Positions 27,640-37,456 of a DNA stretch of 64,000 nt are shown piece after piece (the first letter of the stretch is position 1; each line of letters begins with the position of its first letter). Position numbers and translations under genes: made by a program. The DNA comes from Bacillota bacterium (GTDB taxonomy: Bacteria; Bacillota; Clostridia; Lachnospirales; Cellulosilyticaceae). Under the pieces are notes generated by a model that worked only from the letters and a program-made list of their open reading frames with translations, was not told where the DNA came from and did no database searches. The stretch covers positions 1 through 64,000 of the forward strand of contig JAEWMQ010000013.1 in NCBI GenBank assembly GCA_023393125.1. Direction: 5' to 3'.

Positions 27640-29921
27640 TTAAAGTAAAGAGGTTACTTCAGATGGACCTATGGTGTACATACTTAACTCATGAAGCGCC
27701 CTTGTTATCATCACATATAATAATTTAATATCTAAAGCATTATTACTAAACCTCTGGGCACTTACGTCATAAATTAAAACAGCATCAAACTCTAAACCTT
27801 TTGTTAAATAACTTGGCATAATAGCTATTTGCCCGTTGTAATACGCTTCTTCATCTTGTAACCATTCTAGTTCTAATCCCTTTTTTGTAGCGCATGATAA
27901 AGAGCTTTTCCTTCTTCTCTATTTTTAGTGATAATACAGATGGATACTAAACCTTGCTCGTTATAAGCCTTAATCTTATTATAAATGTGGTCTATGCGCT
28001 CCGTTTCATCCTTGCAACAAATAAGCTCTGGCGCATGCCCATGTCTAAAAACTGGCTGAGCAAGTACTGCCGGTTGCTGCTTATTCATTTCAAGTACCTT
28101 GTTGGCTAATTCAATAATTTCTATAGTAGATCGGTAACTTGTCGTCATCTCAAAATAATGATAACTCTTTCCCTCAAAAACCCTATTCATAGCTCGCTGC
28201 CAGTCATTGATACCTTTATAGCTATAAATGCCTTGAGCTAAATCTCCAACCAAGGTAAAAGCGTCATTGGCAGATGCCTTTCTAAGTACCATTAGCTTCA
28301 TTTCATCTAAATCCTGAGCCTCATCTACTACAATATGCGCATACTGCTTTTCATCATCTAGTCCGTACAACTGACTTTGTATATAAACCAGTGGCCCTAA
28401 ATCTTCTGTTTCAAAAAAGCTTTTTCTGAGCTGACCTTGAAGTAAAGTAATAACTGATTGAAGTTCCTTCTCCGGTACTTTCCCCTCTAACCATTTGCAA
28501 AGACTTTCTTCATCCTCAAAAATCTGCTGATAAAAAGCAGGGGCTTTTGGCAATATAATCTTTTTAATATAAGCTTTTACATAAGCTGTACACCACTTTT
28601 TAATCCCCTTAATCTTTTCATCTCTTTCATCATAAAGCGCTATAATCTCCCCTCGTACTGTCTCTATATCTGTTACGGAAGCTTTAAGCACCCTTAATTT
28701 TCTAGCATAGATTTGTTCGATTAATTCTTTGATATCTGCTTGTTTATCTTGAAGCTTTTTATTAATATAATCACCTAATAATTTTACCCTTGTCATTAAA
28801 GGCAAGCCTCCATTACTTACAAGAAACATTTGCTGAAGCTCCTTATAACTTACTAAGGTAGTTCCCTCATACTGAATTCCCTCTGGTGCAACGATACTTG
28901 CTTCTACTATCTTTAACTTCTTATCGATTATTTTAGCAAATAAAACGGATCCCCTTAATTTACTAGCTAAGGCTAAGACCTTAGCCGTTTTCTCTTCTTC
29001 AACTAATAAAGTGTCTAGCTTATCTCTTTGCTTACCTAGTTTTATACCCTTACCTAATTTACTAAGTGCCCAAGCTTCAAAAGTAGTTTGAACCACATGC
29101 TCTACTCCTAAATCAGGTAATATATCTGAGATATACTTTAAAAATAATTGATTAGGTGCTACTACCATATATTTCGCTTTAGGATTTTGCTGATTGTAAA
29201 TAAGATAGGCCATACGATGAAGTGCAATAGTCGTCTTTCCACTTCCGGCTACACCTTGAACAACTACTGGTAAAAAACTTTCGCTTCTTATAATTTGATT
29301 TTGTTCTTGCTGAATGGTGGCTACAATTTCCTTTAAACGACCACTAGTAGACTTATTTAAAGCATCCATTAAGAAGCCTGTTCCTTGCTGTAAGCTATCT
29401 TTTAAATTATCCTGTAACGATTTCTCATCATGAATTTCTGTGAGCTTACCTTCTTCTATGACATATCTTCGCTTTAAAAGCATTTTACCTTCTACTATGC
29501 CATCAGGTGCCCTATAAGCCACATCTTCATCAATACCACTGTAGTATATATTAGCCATGGGAGTACGCCAATCAAGGACTAACATATCTCCCTTTTTACT
29601 ATCATAAAGTCCGAACTTGCCAATATAAACAATCTCTAAATTGTCTGTGAAATTCTCCTTGAAGTTGATTCTTCCAAAATAAGGTGCTACTTGTATTTGA
29701 CTATATTTACTTAAGTCCTCTGTAACCCCTTGTTGCATCTGAAGCTTCAAAACCAAACGTTCATCAAAAGCACTGCTTACTTCTTTTCGCAAGTTTGCAA
29801 TTTCATGTGCTAATGCCTGTTCTTCCTCTTTTAGCTCCTCACTTTGGGCAGTAATCCATGTCTTAGTTGCTTCTAACTGGTGTGCTTCTTCCTTATAATC
29901 CTTATGTTCGTCTGCTTTCAT
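27640..29921 (-). pseudogene. helD: HelD-like helicase/RNAP-recycling ATPase, frameshifted near the 3' end
   Basis: Frame 1 (29921-27873) encodes 682 residues with the Walker A GVAGSGKTTIALHR (about 224-237), the DEAQD box VVDEAQDLDEMKL, and the long N-terminal coiled coil typical of HelD. HelD removes stalled RNA polymerase from DNA. It stops abruptly after LYHALQKRD. In the -1 frame the reading continues without a stop from an A6 run at 27881-27886 to 27640. That stretch supplies the missing SF1 motifs V (KGLEFDAVLIYD) and VI (LLYVMITRALHEL). The combined length of about 760 residues matches the family. It could be a real mutation, a sequencing error in the A6GGG stretch, or slippage. It is marked pseudogene because the uninterrupted frame lacks essential motifs. 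Confidence 0.88.
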
Positions 29922-30138
29922 ATACTCTCCTTTTCTGCAATTTAGACATCAAAAAAGTAGCTCAGTAAAAAAATATTACTAAGCCATCGTATCTTTCAGC
30001 CGCTTTTTCCATTTCTAAGGTGTTTTTCTATTATAGCATTTTTTCATAAATATTCAATCTTATTATTTACTCTTAGTAACTTAATATACATTTTTATTTA
30101 ATAAAAACAAATCATCTACCTAAATGTTTTGAATACTT

Positions 30139-31251
30139 TTAACTCAGGAGTATTTGTAAATATTCTACTAAAACGTCACTCGCTTGCTTATGAGAAAGTG
30201 CCCCTGGATGTTGTCTTGCTCCTACTGTTTGCTCTGTGGTATCAGGTAATGCTATAAAGCTCACTTTCTTATCTCCACTATCCTTTTGATAAGCTGCTAT
30301 CGCTTCTTTTATAAAAGGTGCCATAGCATTTCCTAGCATACCATAAGCCCATACGATATAGGACTCTTCATTATATTTCCTCAGTTTGTGAAGAAAAGCC
30401 ACTGCTGCCTCTTCAAAACACTTTATATCTTCTTTATTAAACGAACCGTCTTCATTTAGGCGCTGTTTAAAACTTTCACCTGTAGCCTCGTCTTTCCAAG
30501 CTGGTGAATTAAAAGCCCCTCCATCATTGGTTCCTAAATTGATAATGATGACATTAGGTTGCCATGCCTTAAAGTCATTTTCTTCTTTTGCCCCTAATGC
30601 CTCATTTCTCTCTCCTGTTAAAAGACCGCATACCTTTTCATAATAAAGTGGCATAGCTGCATGAGGGTTATTATCCCAACTGCTATAAACGCCCCAACCG
30701 CTTTGACAAAGTAGACGATATTCCGCATTTAGGGCATCTGCTGTCATTCTGGCATAGTTATTTTCAGTACTAAACCACATTGAAATCCAATCCTCTTCTA
30801 CTTTAGCACCTATACTTCCTTCACCCGAAGTAATACTATCTCCTATAAATTCTAATTTATACGGCTTCTCTTCTACGGGTAAGAAGCTACCATCTGTCCT
30901 AAGCTGCTGAACCTGAAGCAAGTGCTCTTCATCCCCTGACATAGCTTGTACTTCTTTAATAATCTTTACACTCTTAATGACCTCTGGATTCATTCCCCTA
31001 AAAATGCAAATCCACTGTCTTCCTTTTTCTATCATTCTTCTACTTACATATGCACCATTAATAACAATACTAATCCAAGGCTCATAAGCACTATAGTCAG
31101 CTTCTACTTCTATCCAAAGCTCTGCTGCTTGCACGCGACATTCAATACCACTTCCTGTCCAAAATAACGTAAGTGGCTGTTTTTTACGAGCTGTTCTACC
31201 TAATAGCTTTAGAGTTTCAATATCTTTGACTTTATATGTCTGTAACGTCAT
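30139..31251 (-). CDS. SGNH/GDSL esterase, CE2-like (paralogue)
   Basis: A 370-residue protein with the same two-domain layout as the esterase at 416-1468: an N-terminal beta domain (about 10-125) and a C-terminal SGNH domain. The latter has EFIGDSITSGEG (Ser about 139), INLGTNDGG (about 238-246) and the ARQHPG catalytic His near 343. No signal peptide is present, so it is intracellular. The start at 31251 follows TGGAGG; an ATG 27 bases earlier has none. Known CE2 enzymes deacetylate plant glycans. The two paralogues are clearly diverged and not tandem. Confidence 0.8.
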   Translation of the reverse strand: MTLQTYKVKDIETLKLLGRTARKKQPLTLFWTGSGIECRVQAAELWIEVEADYSAYEPWISIVINGAYVSRRMIEKGRQWICIFRGMNPEVIKSVKIIKEVQAMSGDEEHLLQVQQLRTDGSFLPVEEKPYKLEFIGDSITSGEGSIGAKVEEDWISMWFSTENNYARMTADALNAEYRLLCQSGWGVYSSWDNNPHAAMPLYYEKVCGLLTGERNEALGAKEENDFKAWQPNVIIINLGTNDGGAFNSPAWKDEATGESFKQRLNEDGSFNKEDIKCFEEAAVAFLHKLRKYNEESYIVWAYGMLGNAMAPFIKEAIAAYQKDSGDKKVSFIALPDTTEQTVGARQHPGALSHKQASDVLVEYLQILLS

Positions 31252-31404
31252 ACAAGCTTCCTCCATCTTCCTTTTCATATCTAGTATCTGTCTTTCAATA
31301 CTTTAATTGTACTCTTACCCTCTACTCTTTTCAATCAAGCTATATTGCAGAAGGTTATATTATATTGCTATTAATAAAAAATGGATAATTAATTTTAAAT
31401 AACA

Positions 31405-31437
31405 AAAAATGGTGATTAATAAATTAATCACCATTTC
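31405..31437 (-). terminator. Terminator of rubrerythrin gene
   Basis: AAATGGTGATTAAT pairs perfectly with ATTAATCACCATTT; on the minus strand it ends in TTTTTTG. Confidence 0.88.
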
Positions 31438-31460
31438 TCACTTTATAACTATTATTTAGA

Positions 31461-31997
31461 TTAATAATTAGTTGCTCTTAATTCAAAGTATCCTTGTGGA
31501 TGAGCACATACTGGACAAACTTGTGGTGCTTCTGTGCCGTTATAAATGAATCCACAATTGCTACAGATCCATACTTCTTTTTCTTCTCTTTTGAATACTT
31601 TATCTCCTTGAAGATTGCTTAAAAGTTTTAAGTAACGTTCTTCATGTTCTTTTTCAATCTTAGCCACTTCTTCAAATAAGAAAGCAATATGGTCAAAACC
31701 TTCTTCTTTTGCTTCTTTAGCAAAAGTAGCATACATATCTGTCCACTCGTAGTGTTCACCACTTGCAGCATCTTTTAAATTTTCTTCTGTTGAACCAATG
31801 CCATCATGAAGTAATTTATACCAGATTTTTGCATGTTCTTTTTCATTACGAGCTGTTTCTTCAAATAAAGCTGCAATCTGAGAATAACCTTCTTTTTTAG
31901 CTTTTGATGCATAGTATGTATACTTATTTCTTGCTTGTGATTCTCCTGAGAATGCTTCTTGTAAATTTTTTTCTGTTTTTGTTCCTTTTAAATTCAT
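31461..31997 (-). CDS. rbr: Rubrerythrin
   Basis: A 178-residue peroxide-reducing enzyme of anaerobes. The ferritin-like di-iron domain (about 1-135) has two EEx/ExxH clusters (FEETARNEKEHAK and FEEVAKIEKEHEE). The C-terminal rubredoxin-like domain has CSNCGFIY and CPVCAHP (four Cys for one Fe). It reduces H2O2 to water with electrons from NAD(P)H via a reductase. The ATG at 31997 follows AGGGAAGG. A strong promoter with a PerR-like dyad lies upstream. Confidence 0.95.
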   Translation of the reverse strand: MNLKGTKTEKNLQEAFSGESQARNKYTYYASKAKKEGYSQIAALFEETARNEKEHAKIWYKLLHDGIGSTEENLKDAASGEHYEWTDMYATFAKEAKEEGFDHIAFLFEEVAKIEKEHEERYLKLLSNLQGDKVFKREEKEVWICSNCGFIYNGTEAPQVCPVCAHPQGYFELRATNY

Positions 31998-32032
31998 AAG
32001 TACCTTCCCTTTCTTATGTAAATTTAATCTAA

Positions 32033-32069
32033 CAATAATTATTATATCATTATTTCTAAGTTTTTGCAA
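32033..32069 (-). promoter_or_regulatory. rbr promoter with PerR-box-like dyad
   Basis: On the minus strand TTGCAA (32064-32069), 17 bp, TATAAT (32041-32046). The sequence ATATAATAATTATTG at 32047-32033 matches 11 of 14 fixed positions of the PerR box (TTATAATNATTATAA) and overlaps the -10 box, the right place for repression. PerR control of rubrerythrin is known in clostridia; here it is inferred. Confidence 0.65.
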
Positions 32070-32367
32070 TCTTATGCATCTAGAACAATTGTGATTACTT
32101 CAACAACTATTATTAGCATCGTTACCTCTTGCCTTCTGAGATGCATGCTCTGGTTTTAAATAAGAAAATATTTGATTTTACATAGAAGAAATTTCACTTG
32201 TATAATCAGCAGAATAATATAAACTATAATCATTATAACAAATTTATGAAAACTGTTAATTGAAGTATCTATAGCCTCCGAGATAATCATTTAGTTCAAT
32301 AGATATTTCACAAAACAAATTAGTTATGGATAAGCAACAGATCATTGATGTAATAGGAGGACTGGGT

Positions 32368-32940
32368 ATGAAAACTTTAGAAACAGAAAGATTGATTTTA
32401 AGAAACTGGAAAGAAACGGATTTAGATGACTTTTATGAATACGCAAGCGTTGAGGGTGTTGGTGAAACAGCTGGTTGGCCTACTCATACTGACAAATCAG
32501 TTACAAAAACTATCTTAAATCAATTTATTGATGAAGATGAGGTCTATGCTTTAGTGTTAAAAGAAAACAATAAAGTAATAGGTTCTTTAGGGATTCATAA
32601 AAGAACTATGGACGAAGATTATAAAGCCCCTATTCAAAGAGAAATAGGCTATGTCTTAAGTAGAACTTATTGGGGCAATGGTCTAGTAGCAGAAGCTGTT
32701 AAAAAAGTAATAGGATATGCCTTTGAGAACATGAAGGTTGATGTACTGTGGTGTGGACATTTCTCTTTCAATAATCGATCACGTAGAGTTGTAGAAAAAT
32801 GTGGATTTAAATTTTATGCTGATGGCATATATCATGCTGAATTATTAAATAAAACTTTTGAACTAAAGAAGTATCTCCTTACTAAAGAAGACTATAAAAC
32901 AATGCTCATAGACGATAATAATCATCATATAAACAAATAA
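32368..32940 (+). CDS. GNAT N-acetyltransferase (RimJ/RimL type)
   Basis: A 190-residue acetyltransferase opening MKTLETERLILRNWKETD. It has the acetyl-CoA binding stretch REIGYVLSRTYWGNGLVAEAV and the C-terminal NNRSRRVVEKCGF. Related enzymes acetylate ribosomal protein N-termini or small amines; the substrate is unknown. The ATG at 32368 follows AGGAGG; an upstream in-frame ATG has no ribosome binding site. Confidence 0.88.
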   Translation: MKTLETERLILRNWKETDLDDFYEYASVEGVGETAGWPTHTDKSVTKTILNQFIDEDEVYALVLKENNKVIGSLGIHKRTMDEDYKAPIQREIGYVLSRTYWGNGLVAEAVKKVIGYAFENMKVDVLWCGHFSFNNRSRRVVEKCGFKFYADGIYHAELLNKTFELKKYLLTKEDYKTMLIDDNNHHINK

Positions 32941-33002
32941 TCATTTTGTAAGTCTAGATTAAAAAAAGGGCAATCTATTTTATTTTTAATTTCTAATAGG
33001 GA

Positions 33003-33333
33003 TTTTACTAGTTGCGTACATATATATAAATGTGGAAGTTACTCAAACAACTTCCTTAACAAAGTCCCACAACTAAATAAAGTTTCAAACCAGAGTCTTA
33101 AGGTCTTTGCTTCCTCGGTTAGGGTGCACCGGCCAAGACTTTAAGGAGCTCCTCACTCAATGGTTTAACTTTTATAATTGCCAGTCTCTTAGCCCTAAAA
33201 ATCATATAGTGCTGAGGAGCCATGTTATGCTCTTTTTTAGGCAAGGCTAGCTTTTACAAAAGTCAAATACAAGAGCCTGGAATCAAAAAGGTGCTACTAA
33301 GAAGTTTCTTGCTTCTTAATAGCATCTTTTTTG
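33003..33333 (+). ncRNA. Candidate structured non-coding RNA
   Basis: A 412-bp gap between convergent genes holds a possible promoter (TTTTAC, 16 bp, TATAAA at 33025-33030) and a clear terminator (33290-33333). The interior can fold extensively: GGAAGTT/AACTTCC near 33034-33055, AAACCA (33087-33092)/TGGTTT (33161-33166), AGTCTT (33094)/AAGACT (33135), TTAGGG (33119)/CCCTAA (33193), GCTCCTCA (33148)/TGAGGAGC (33213), GCTCTT (33229)/AAGAGC (33271). Some helices cross, suggesting pseudoknots. It does not match tmRNA, RNase P or SRP RNA landmarks that I know. Strand is set by the terminator T run. Confidence 0.5.
33284..33333. repeat. Dispersed terminator hairpin, copy 1
   Basis: GGTGCTACTAAGAAG, loop TTTCTTG, CTTCTTAATAGCATC, followed by TTTTTT. 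A close relative lies at 40072-40118. It serves as a terminator between convergent transcription units. Confidence 0.85.
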
Positions 33334-33352
33334 ATTTAAGAAAACTACAAAT

Positions 33353-33970
33353 TTAATGATTTAAATATTTAACAGCTATTTGTGTGCGATGTTCAAGTCC
33401 TGTTTTGCTTAAAATAACGCTAATATGATTTCTTACTGTCCCATCTGAAATAAATAGCTTTTCTCCAATCTCTTTATTAGACAAGCCTTCTGCAATAGCG
33501 GCGGCTACTTCTTTCTCTCTTTCTGTTAAGCTATCAAATAAATGATTTTGCTTTTTTACTGTCACCTGAGAAGTAATAAAAGCCATAACATCCTTTTGAA
33601 AAACATTTCCCCCTAAAGCTACTGTACGAACAGCAGAAATCATGGTTTCTGCTGAAGCACTTTTTAAAATATAGCCATAGACATTTACCTTCATGGCGTT
33701 TAAAATCAAGTCTGGTTCATCAAAGGTTGTTAATAAGAGTGGCTTGCTAATACCCTCTTCTATGAGAACCTTGGCAACTTCAATACCATTCATACCAGGC
33801 ATTCTGATATCTAAAAGAGTCACCTCAGGTTTATAAAGTCTACAGGCCTCTATGGCTTTTTGCCCATTTTCACATACGGCATCTAAAAGGAAATCCTCTT
33901 GAGTTTCTATAATCATCTTAAGCCCTTCCCTAATCATGGCATCATCATCTACTAAAACAATATGAATCAC
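33353..33970 (-). CDS. NarL/LuxR-family response regulator
   Basis: A 205-residue regulator. The receiver domain (1-120) has the acidic DDDA pocket and the phosphoacceptor Asp in LLDIRMPGMNG (about Asp54), and Lys near 104 in ILKSAS. The C-terminal LuxR helix-turn-helix (about 143-205) is LTEREKEVAAAIAEGLSNKE. The start is GTG at 33970 after GGGGGAA. It is the last gene of the five-gene cassette, 12 bases after its sensor kinase gene, and probably controls the ABC transporter genes upstream. Confidence 0.94.
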   Translation of the reverse strand: MIHIVLVDDDAMIREGLKMIIETQEDFLLDAVCENGQKAIEACRLYKPEVTLLDIRMPGMNGIEVAKVLIEEGISKPLLLTTFDEPDLILNAMKVNVYGYILKSASAETMISAVRTVALGGNVFQKDVMAFITSQVTVKKQNHLFDSLTEREKEVAAAIAEGLSNKEIGEKLFISDGTVRNHISVILSKTGLEHRTQIAVKYLNH

Positions 33971-33982
33971 GAAACTTCCCCC

Positions 33983-35134
33983 CTATAGCATTAAAAAGAC
34001 ATTCGTCACCTTAAAACCCATTTCACTCATTTCAAAAAAGCATTTGCCATTACATTTAATAGTTCGTTCTTCAATAGCTTCTAGACCCAGACCTTTAATA
34101 AACTTACCTTTACAAACGCCATTATCATAATAACTTACCTTTATCATAGAGGTCATGATCTTAATCTCCACGGTAAAAGCTGTAGCTTTAGAATGCTTTA
34201 AAACGTTGGTTAAAAGCTCCACTACATTTTCTTTGATACACTGCCATAACTCTAAATTAATCTGTTCTAAATTACCTTCTGTTCGATAAATAGTATGTAA
34301 TTCATGTTTTGCATTAGTTTCATCTAATAGAAGCTGAATATCATTGTTTCCTAAATCACTTCTAATAGGTCTCTCTTCTCTTAGGGCTTTTCTAATGTCA
34401 TCTACGCCTTCCCTCAAATGAGTTGTAGCCTTTTGCATACTCACTAATGCTTTCTCTTGATCTTTTTTCATCTGAAGCATAGCTGCTTCTAACATAATAA
34501 TACTACCGGATATACTATGACCTATTTTGTCATGTAATCTGACTGATAAGCGATTTCTTTCTTCTAAAGCTGCTGAATATTTAATAGTTTTAATGAGTCT
34601 TTCATTATCTTTAATCTGCTCTTCTAAATGAATCAGCTGTTCTCTTTGATCACTACTCAGTATTTTATAAAAACTTAGCTTTTTACTATAGCTTATTGTA
34701 ATCAATAAGATTATTAAAACCAGCGTATTAATAAGAGCTAAGTTAATGGGCCCTGGGTAAACCCAAAGCATCACTATAAAGCCAGCTATACTCAAACCGT
34801 AAAAATAATGCTCCTCTGTCAAATAACTTATTAATTCTATACCTAAAATAACAAAAATAGGTTGCCATTCTTCTATTCCTAATCCAAGTAATAGCCCCTC
34901 TACAAGAAGAATTAAAAATATATTTATTTTTCTCATTAACCTACTTTTGAGGCTTTCTCTTTGGGCTTCATTACACTTCAAATCAAAAGCATACATTATT
35001 ATAAAGACACATAAAAAAACAAGGGCTGAACCTGTTATAAAAGCAGTTTCCTTGCTATATTGTTGCATGAAAACCAAGCTTATGGCTAACGCAATCATCT
35101 TATATATAGCAAATACCCTTGTTGTTTCTTTCAT
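33983..35134 (-). CDS. Sensor histidine kinase (HisKA_3 type)
   Basis: A 383-residue membrane sensor with about five hydrophobic helices in the first 155 residues, a short coiled coil, then a HisKA_3 dimerisation domain with the phosphoacceptor His in ERNRLSVRLHDKIGHSI (about 200). The degenerate HATPase has an N box (LTNVLKHSKAT) and a G box (GLGLEAIEERT). There is no periplasmic sensor loop, as in intramembrane-sensing DesK/LiaS-type kinases that respond to envelope stress. The second ATG (35134) is preferred because AAGGATGGGG lies in front. Confidence 0.9.
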   Translation of the reverse strand: MKETTRVFAIYKMIALAISLVFMQQYSKETAFITGSALVFLCVFIIMYAFDLKCNEAQRESLKSRLMRKINIFLILLVEGLLLGLGIEEWQPIFVILGIELISYLTEEHYFYGLSIAGFIVMLWVYPGPINLALINTLVLIILLITISYSKKLSFYKILSSDQREQLIHLEEQIKDNERLIKTIKYSAALEERNRLSVRLHDKIGHSISGSIIMLEAAMLQMKKDQEKALVSMQKATTHLREGVDDIRKALREERPIRSDLGNNDIQLLLDETNAKHELHTIYRTEGNLEQINLELWQCIKENVVELLTNVLKHSKATAFTVEIKIMTSMIKVSYYDNGVCKGKFIKGLGLEAIEERTIKCNGKCFFEMSEMGFKVTNVFLML

Positions 35135-35152
35135 TTTCCCCATCCTTATGGC

Positions 35153-36301
35153 TTACTCATTCGTTGTAAGCTGTTTATTAAATAATACTGCTCCTAATAA
35201 CATAAAGAACAACGCATATAATCCTAAAATAATGAGAGCCCCCATAGGATTATAACTTCCTCTTCCCTGCATACCTCTAATACATTCCATATACCAATAG
35301 TGTGGCACAATCTTAGCAAGACGTTGCATAAATTCTGGTGCCATATTAGTTTCAAAATAAGCACCACCTAAAATAGATGCTATACATCCAGCACCATAAA
35401 TAGAAAAAACCACTCCCACTTTCGTCTTCACTATAAAGGCACAAATCATAGAAATGCCAATAACAATTAAGACAAATACTAATAACAAATAAGCCACCAT
35501 CCAAAAAGGTAACCCTATATCACTTTGCTTAAAAACTAGATAACCTATATAAATAATAGCCGAAACACTGCCTACAATGAGTGCATAAAGAGCTGTTCCT
35601 AAAATATACTCCACGGGTCTCATGGGCGTACTTTGTATTCTCCTGAAAGTGCCCTCTACATGATCTGTTACAATCATCAATCCAATAAATAAACCAATAT
35701 AGAAAATAAAATTCAAATAAAAACCCTGTGTTAACTTAAAGCCAATACTGGCTGTATATCTTTCTATCATGGCCTCATTAGCACTTATAAGCTCTAGTCC
35801 ATGATCGCCATCTTGCATTTCCTCTAATAGCGCCTCGAACCGCTTACTATCTCCTCCACTAGCAGTACCCAGTACCTCTACACTTCCCATATACCCCTCT
35901 ATATAAGCTTTGATAAAAGCTTCGTTGGCATAGTTATTAATAGTGGTCACTTGAATAGGCTCACTAGCGCGCTGAGCTACTATATTATTTTGAATATTCT
36001 TATTTATCTCAATTATAGCTGATAGCTCTCGATTTAGCAACTCATTGCTATAAGCCTCATATGATTTTCCTGTATAGATTTGCATGCCAATTTCTTCTTT
36101 AAGATAACTGATAAGCTGTTTTGATAAAGCACTTTTATCTTGATCTATAACTGCCACTTTCATTTCTCTAAAAGCTGTATTAAAGTTACCACCAAAACTT
36201 TCTTGCATCGCACAAAGTAATACACCTAGCACAATAGCCACTATAATTGAAAACCAGTTGCGCTTTAAACTCATATAAAAAAAGGTTACTATATTTTTCA
36301 T
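35153..36301 (-). CDS. ABC-2 type transporter permease
   Basis: A 382-residue permease. One N-terminal membrane helix (about 16-34) is followed by a 140-residue extracytoplasmic domain, then five helices at the C-terminal half (about 190-380), the ABC2_membrane_3 layout. It pairs with the neighbouring paralogous permease to form the channel. It is 10 bases from the kinase gene, and GAGGAAAGGGG precedes the ATG. Confidence 0.9.
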   Translation of the reverse strand: MKNIVTFFYMSLKRNWFSIIVAIVLGVLLCAMQESFGGNFNTAFREMKVAVIDQDKSALSKQLISYLKEEIGMQIYTGKSYEAYSNELLNRELSAIIEINKNIQNNIVAQRASEPIQVTTINNYANEAFIKAYIEGYMGSVEVLGTASGGDSKRFEALLEEMQDGDHGLELISANEAMIERYTASIGFKLTQGFYLNFIFYIGLFIGLMIVTDHVEGTFRRIQSTPMRPVEYILGTALYALIVGSVSAIIYIGYLVFKQSDIGLPFWMVAYLLLVFVLIVIGISMICAFIVKTKVGVVFSIYGAGCIASILGGAYFETNMAPEFMQRLAKIVPHYWYMECIRGMQGRGSYNPMGALIILGLYALFFMLLGAVLFNKQLTTNE

Positions 36302-36304
36302 AAC

Positions 36305-37444
36305 TTAACCCCTTTCCTCTTGTTTTTTGCTGAAAATAATACCACCGAGAATAAGTACATCCATTATAATCATTAATTCAACACCTATGATGCACCAAAC
36401 CTCTTGGGATTCTCCAAATAAACTGAGCTTAATAGCCGCTTGATTAAGTATATACGGTGGCAAATAATCGCATAGCGGTTTTATTGCCATTTCCATGGCA
36501 AATATACCACTATAAAATAAGAGGAGCCAATTCATTGCAAATAAAAAGACCACCACTGATTTCTTAAAAATTAAACTTAATAATATGCCAATAGCACTTA
36601 CAGTAACCGACGTTCCTGCAAATAATGCAAATAAAAGAAGATTACTAGCTAAATCCTTGCCGTAAGAAGCACCATAAACTAAGCTACTTACTAACATAAT
36701 CACTGTCACCTGGAAAACAGCTTGTGGCATCAAACCTACTACTTTTCCCGCAAAAAGCTTAAAACGATTCTGTGGCAATATAATAAGCCTATTAATTGTC
36801 TTACTGTTTTTCTCATCTGTAAATGTCATGCAAGAACCAATGCTCCCAAAGAAAGCGGTCATAATGGTCATGGCAATAGCATAATAATCCATCATTGACA
36901 TTTGTGTTTGTAATTTTTTCGATACTGTATATGTTTTTGCATTCGCTGATTGCATTTCGTCAAAATGAACACTGCTAGTTTTTAAACTATTAGTAGCTAT
37001 TTCATAGACATGCATTTGCTTTAACATACCTGTTATCATACATCTAACTGTATGGTTTAAATAAACGTCTGTTCCTTCGTAAAGTTTTAAGCTACCTGCC
37101 TCATAAACAAGATAAGCATCAACTTGCTGCTCTTCTAGAAGTGTTAACCCATCTTCCTTCAAAGACACTTCTTCAAATAGAACGTTTGCTTCATTTAGCT
37201 TCTCATCTGTAGTTTCTAGCAAACTTCTTATTTGTACTGCTTTTATTTGTTCTGCTTCATCCACTTGATTGTTACTTATGAAATATCCTAAATGAACCTC
37301 CCCAATAGCTTGATCAGCAATCTGCACCTCATCTAAAAAACTCCCTAAAATATAAACTAATACTACTGGAAATATAATAAGAACAAAGATTAAATAGGGA
37401 TTACGCAAAAAACTTTTAAATTCGTTTAAAATTATATTTTTCAT
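36305..37444 (-). CDS. ABC-2 type transporter permease (paralogue)
   Basis: A 379-residue permease with the same topology as the next gene: an N-terminal helix (FLRNPYLIFVLIIFPVVLVY), a large outside domain, and five C-terminal helices with FTDEKNSKTINRLIILPQNR, a coupling-helix-like loop. It sits three bases before the next permease gene, so translation is coupled. Exporters of this form remove peptides, antibiotics or lipids. Confidence 0.9.
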   Translation of the reverse strand: MKNIILNEFKSFLRNPYLIFVLIIFPVVLVYILGSFLDEVQIADQAIGEVHLGYFISNNQVDEAEQIKAVQIRSLLETTDEKLNEANVLFEEVSLKEDGLTLLEEQQVDAYLVYEAGSLKLYEGTDVYLNHTVRCMITGMLKQMHVYEIATNSLKTSSVHFDEMQSANAKTYTVSKKLQTQMSMMDYYAIAMTIMTAFFGSIGSCMTFTDEKNSKTINRLIILPQNRFKLFAGKVVGLMPQAVFQVTVIMLVSSLVYGASYGKDLASNLLLFALFAGTSVTVSAIGILLSLIFKKSVVVFLFAMNWLLLFYSGIFAMEMAIKPLCDYLPPYILNQAAIKLSLFGESQEVWCIIGVELMIIMDVLILGGIIFSKKQEERG

Positions 37445-37456
37445 GTGATTTCCCCC

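Noticed and set aside
27873..27900. Programmed -1 frameshift in helD
   Set aside because: Reading frame positions give CAA AAA AGG rather than the standard A AAA AAG slippery order, and no clear stimulatory structure was seen; kept only as a remote option.
30139..31251. Secreted esterase
   Set aside because: No signal peptide or anchor at either candidate start.
32941..33352. tmRNA, RNase P RNA or SRP RNA
   Set aside because: No tRNA-like end with tag frame, no universally conserved P4 segment and no GGAA-capped SRP helix were found.
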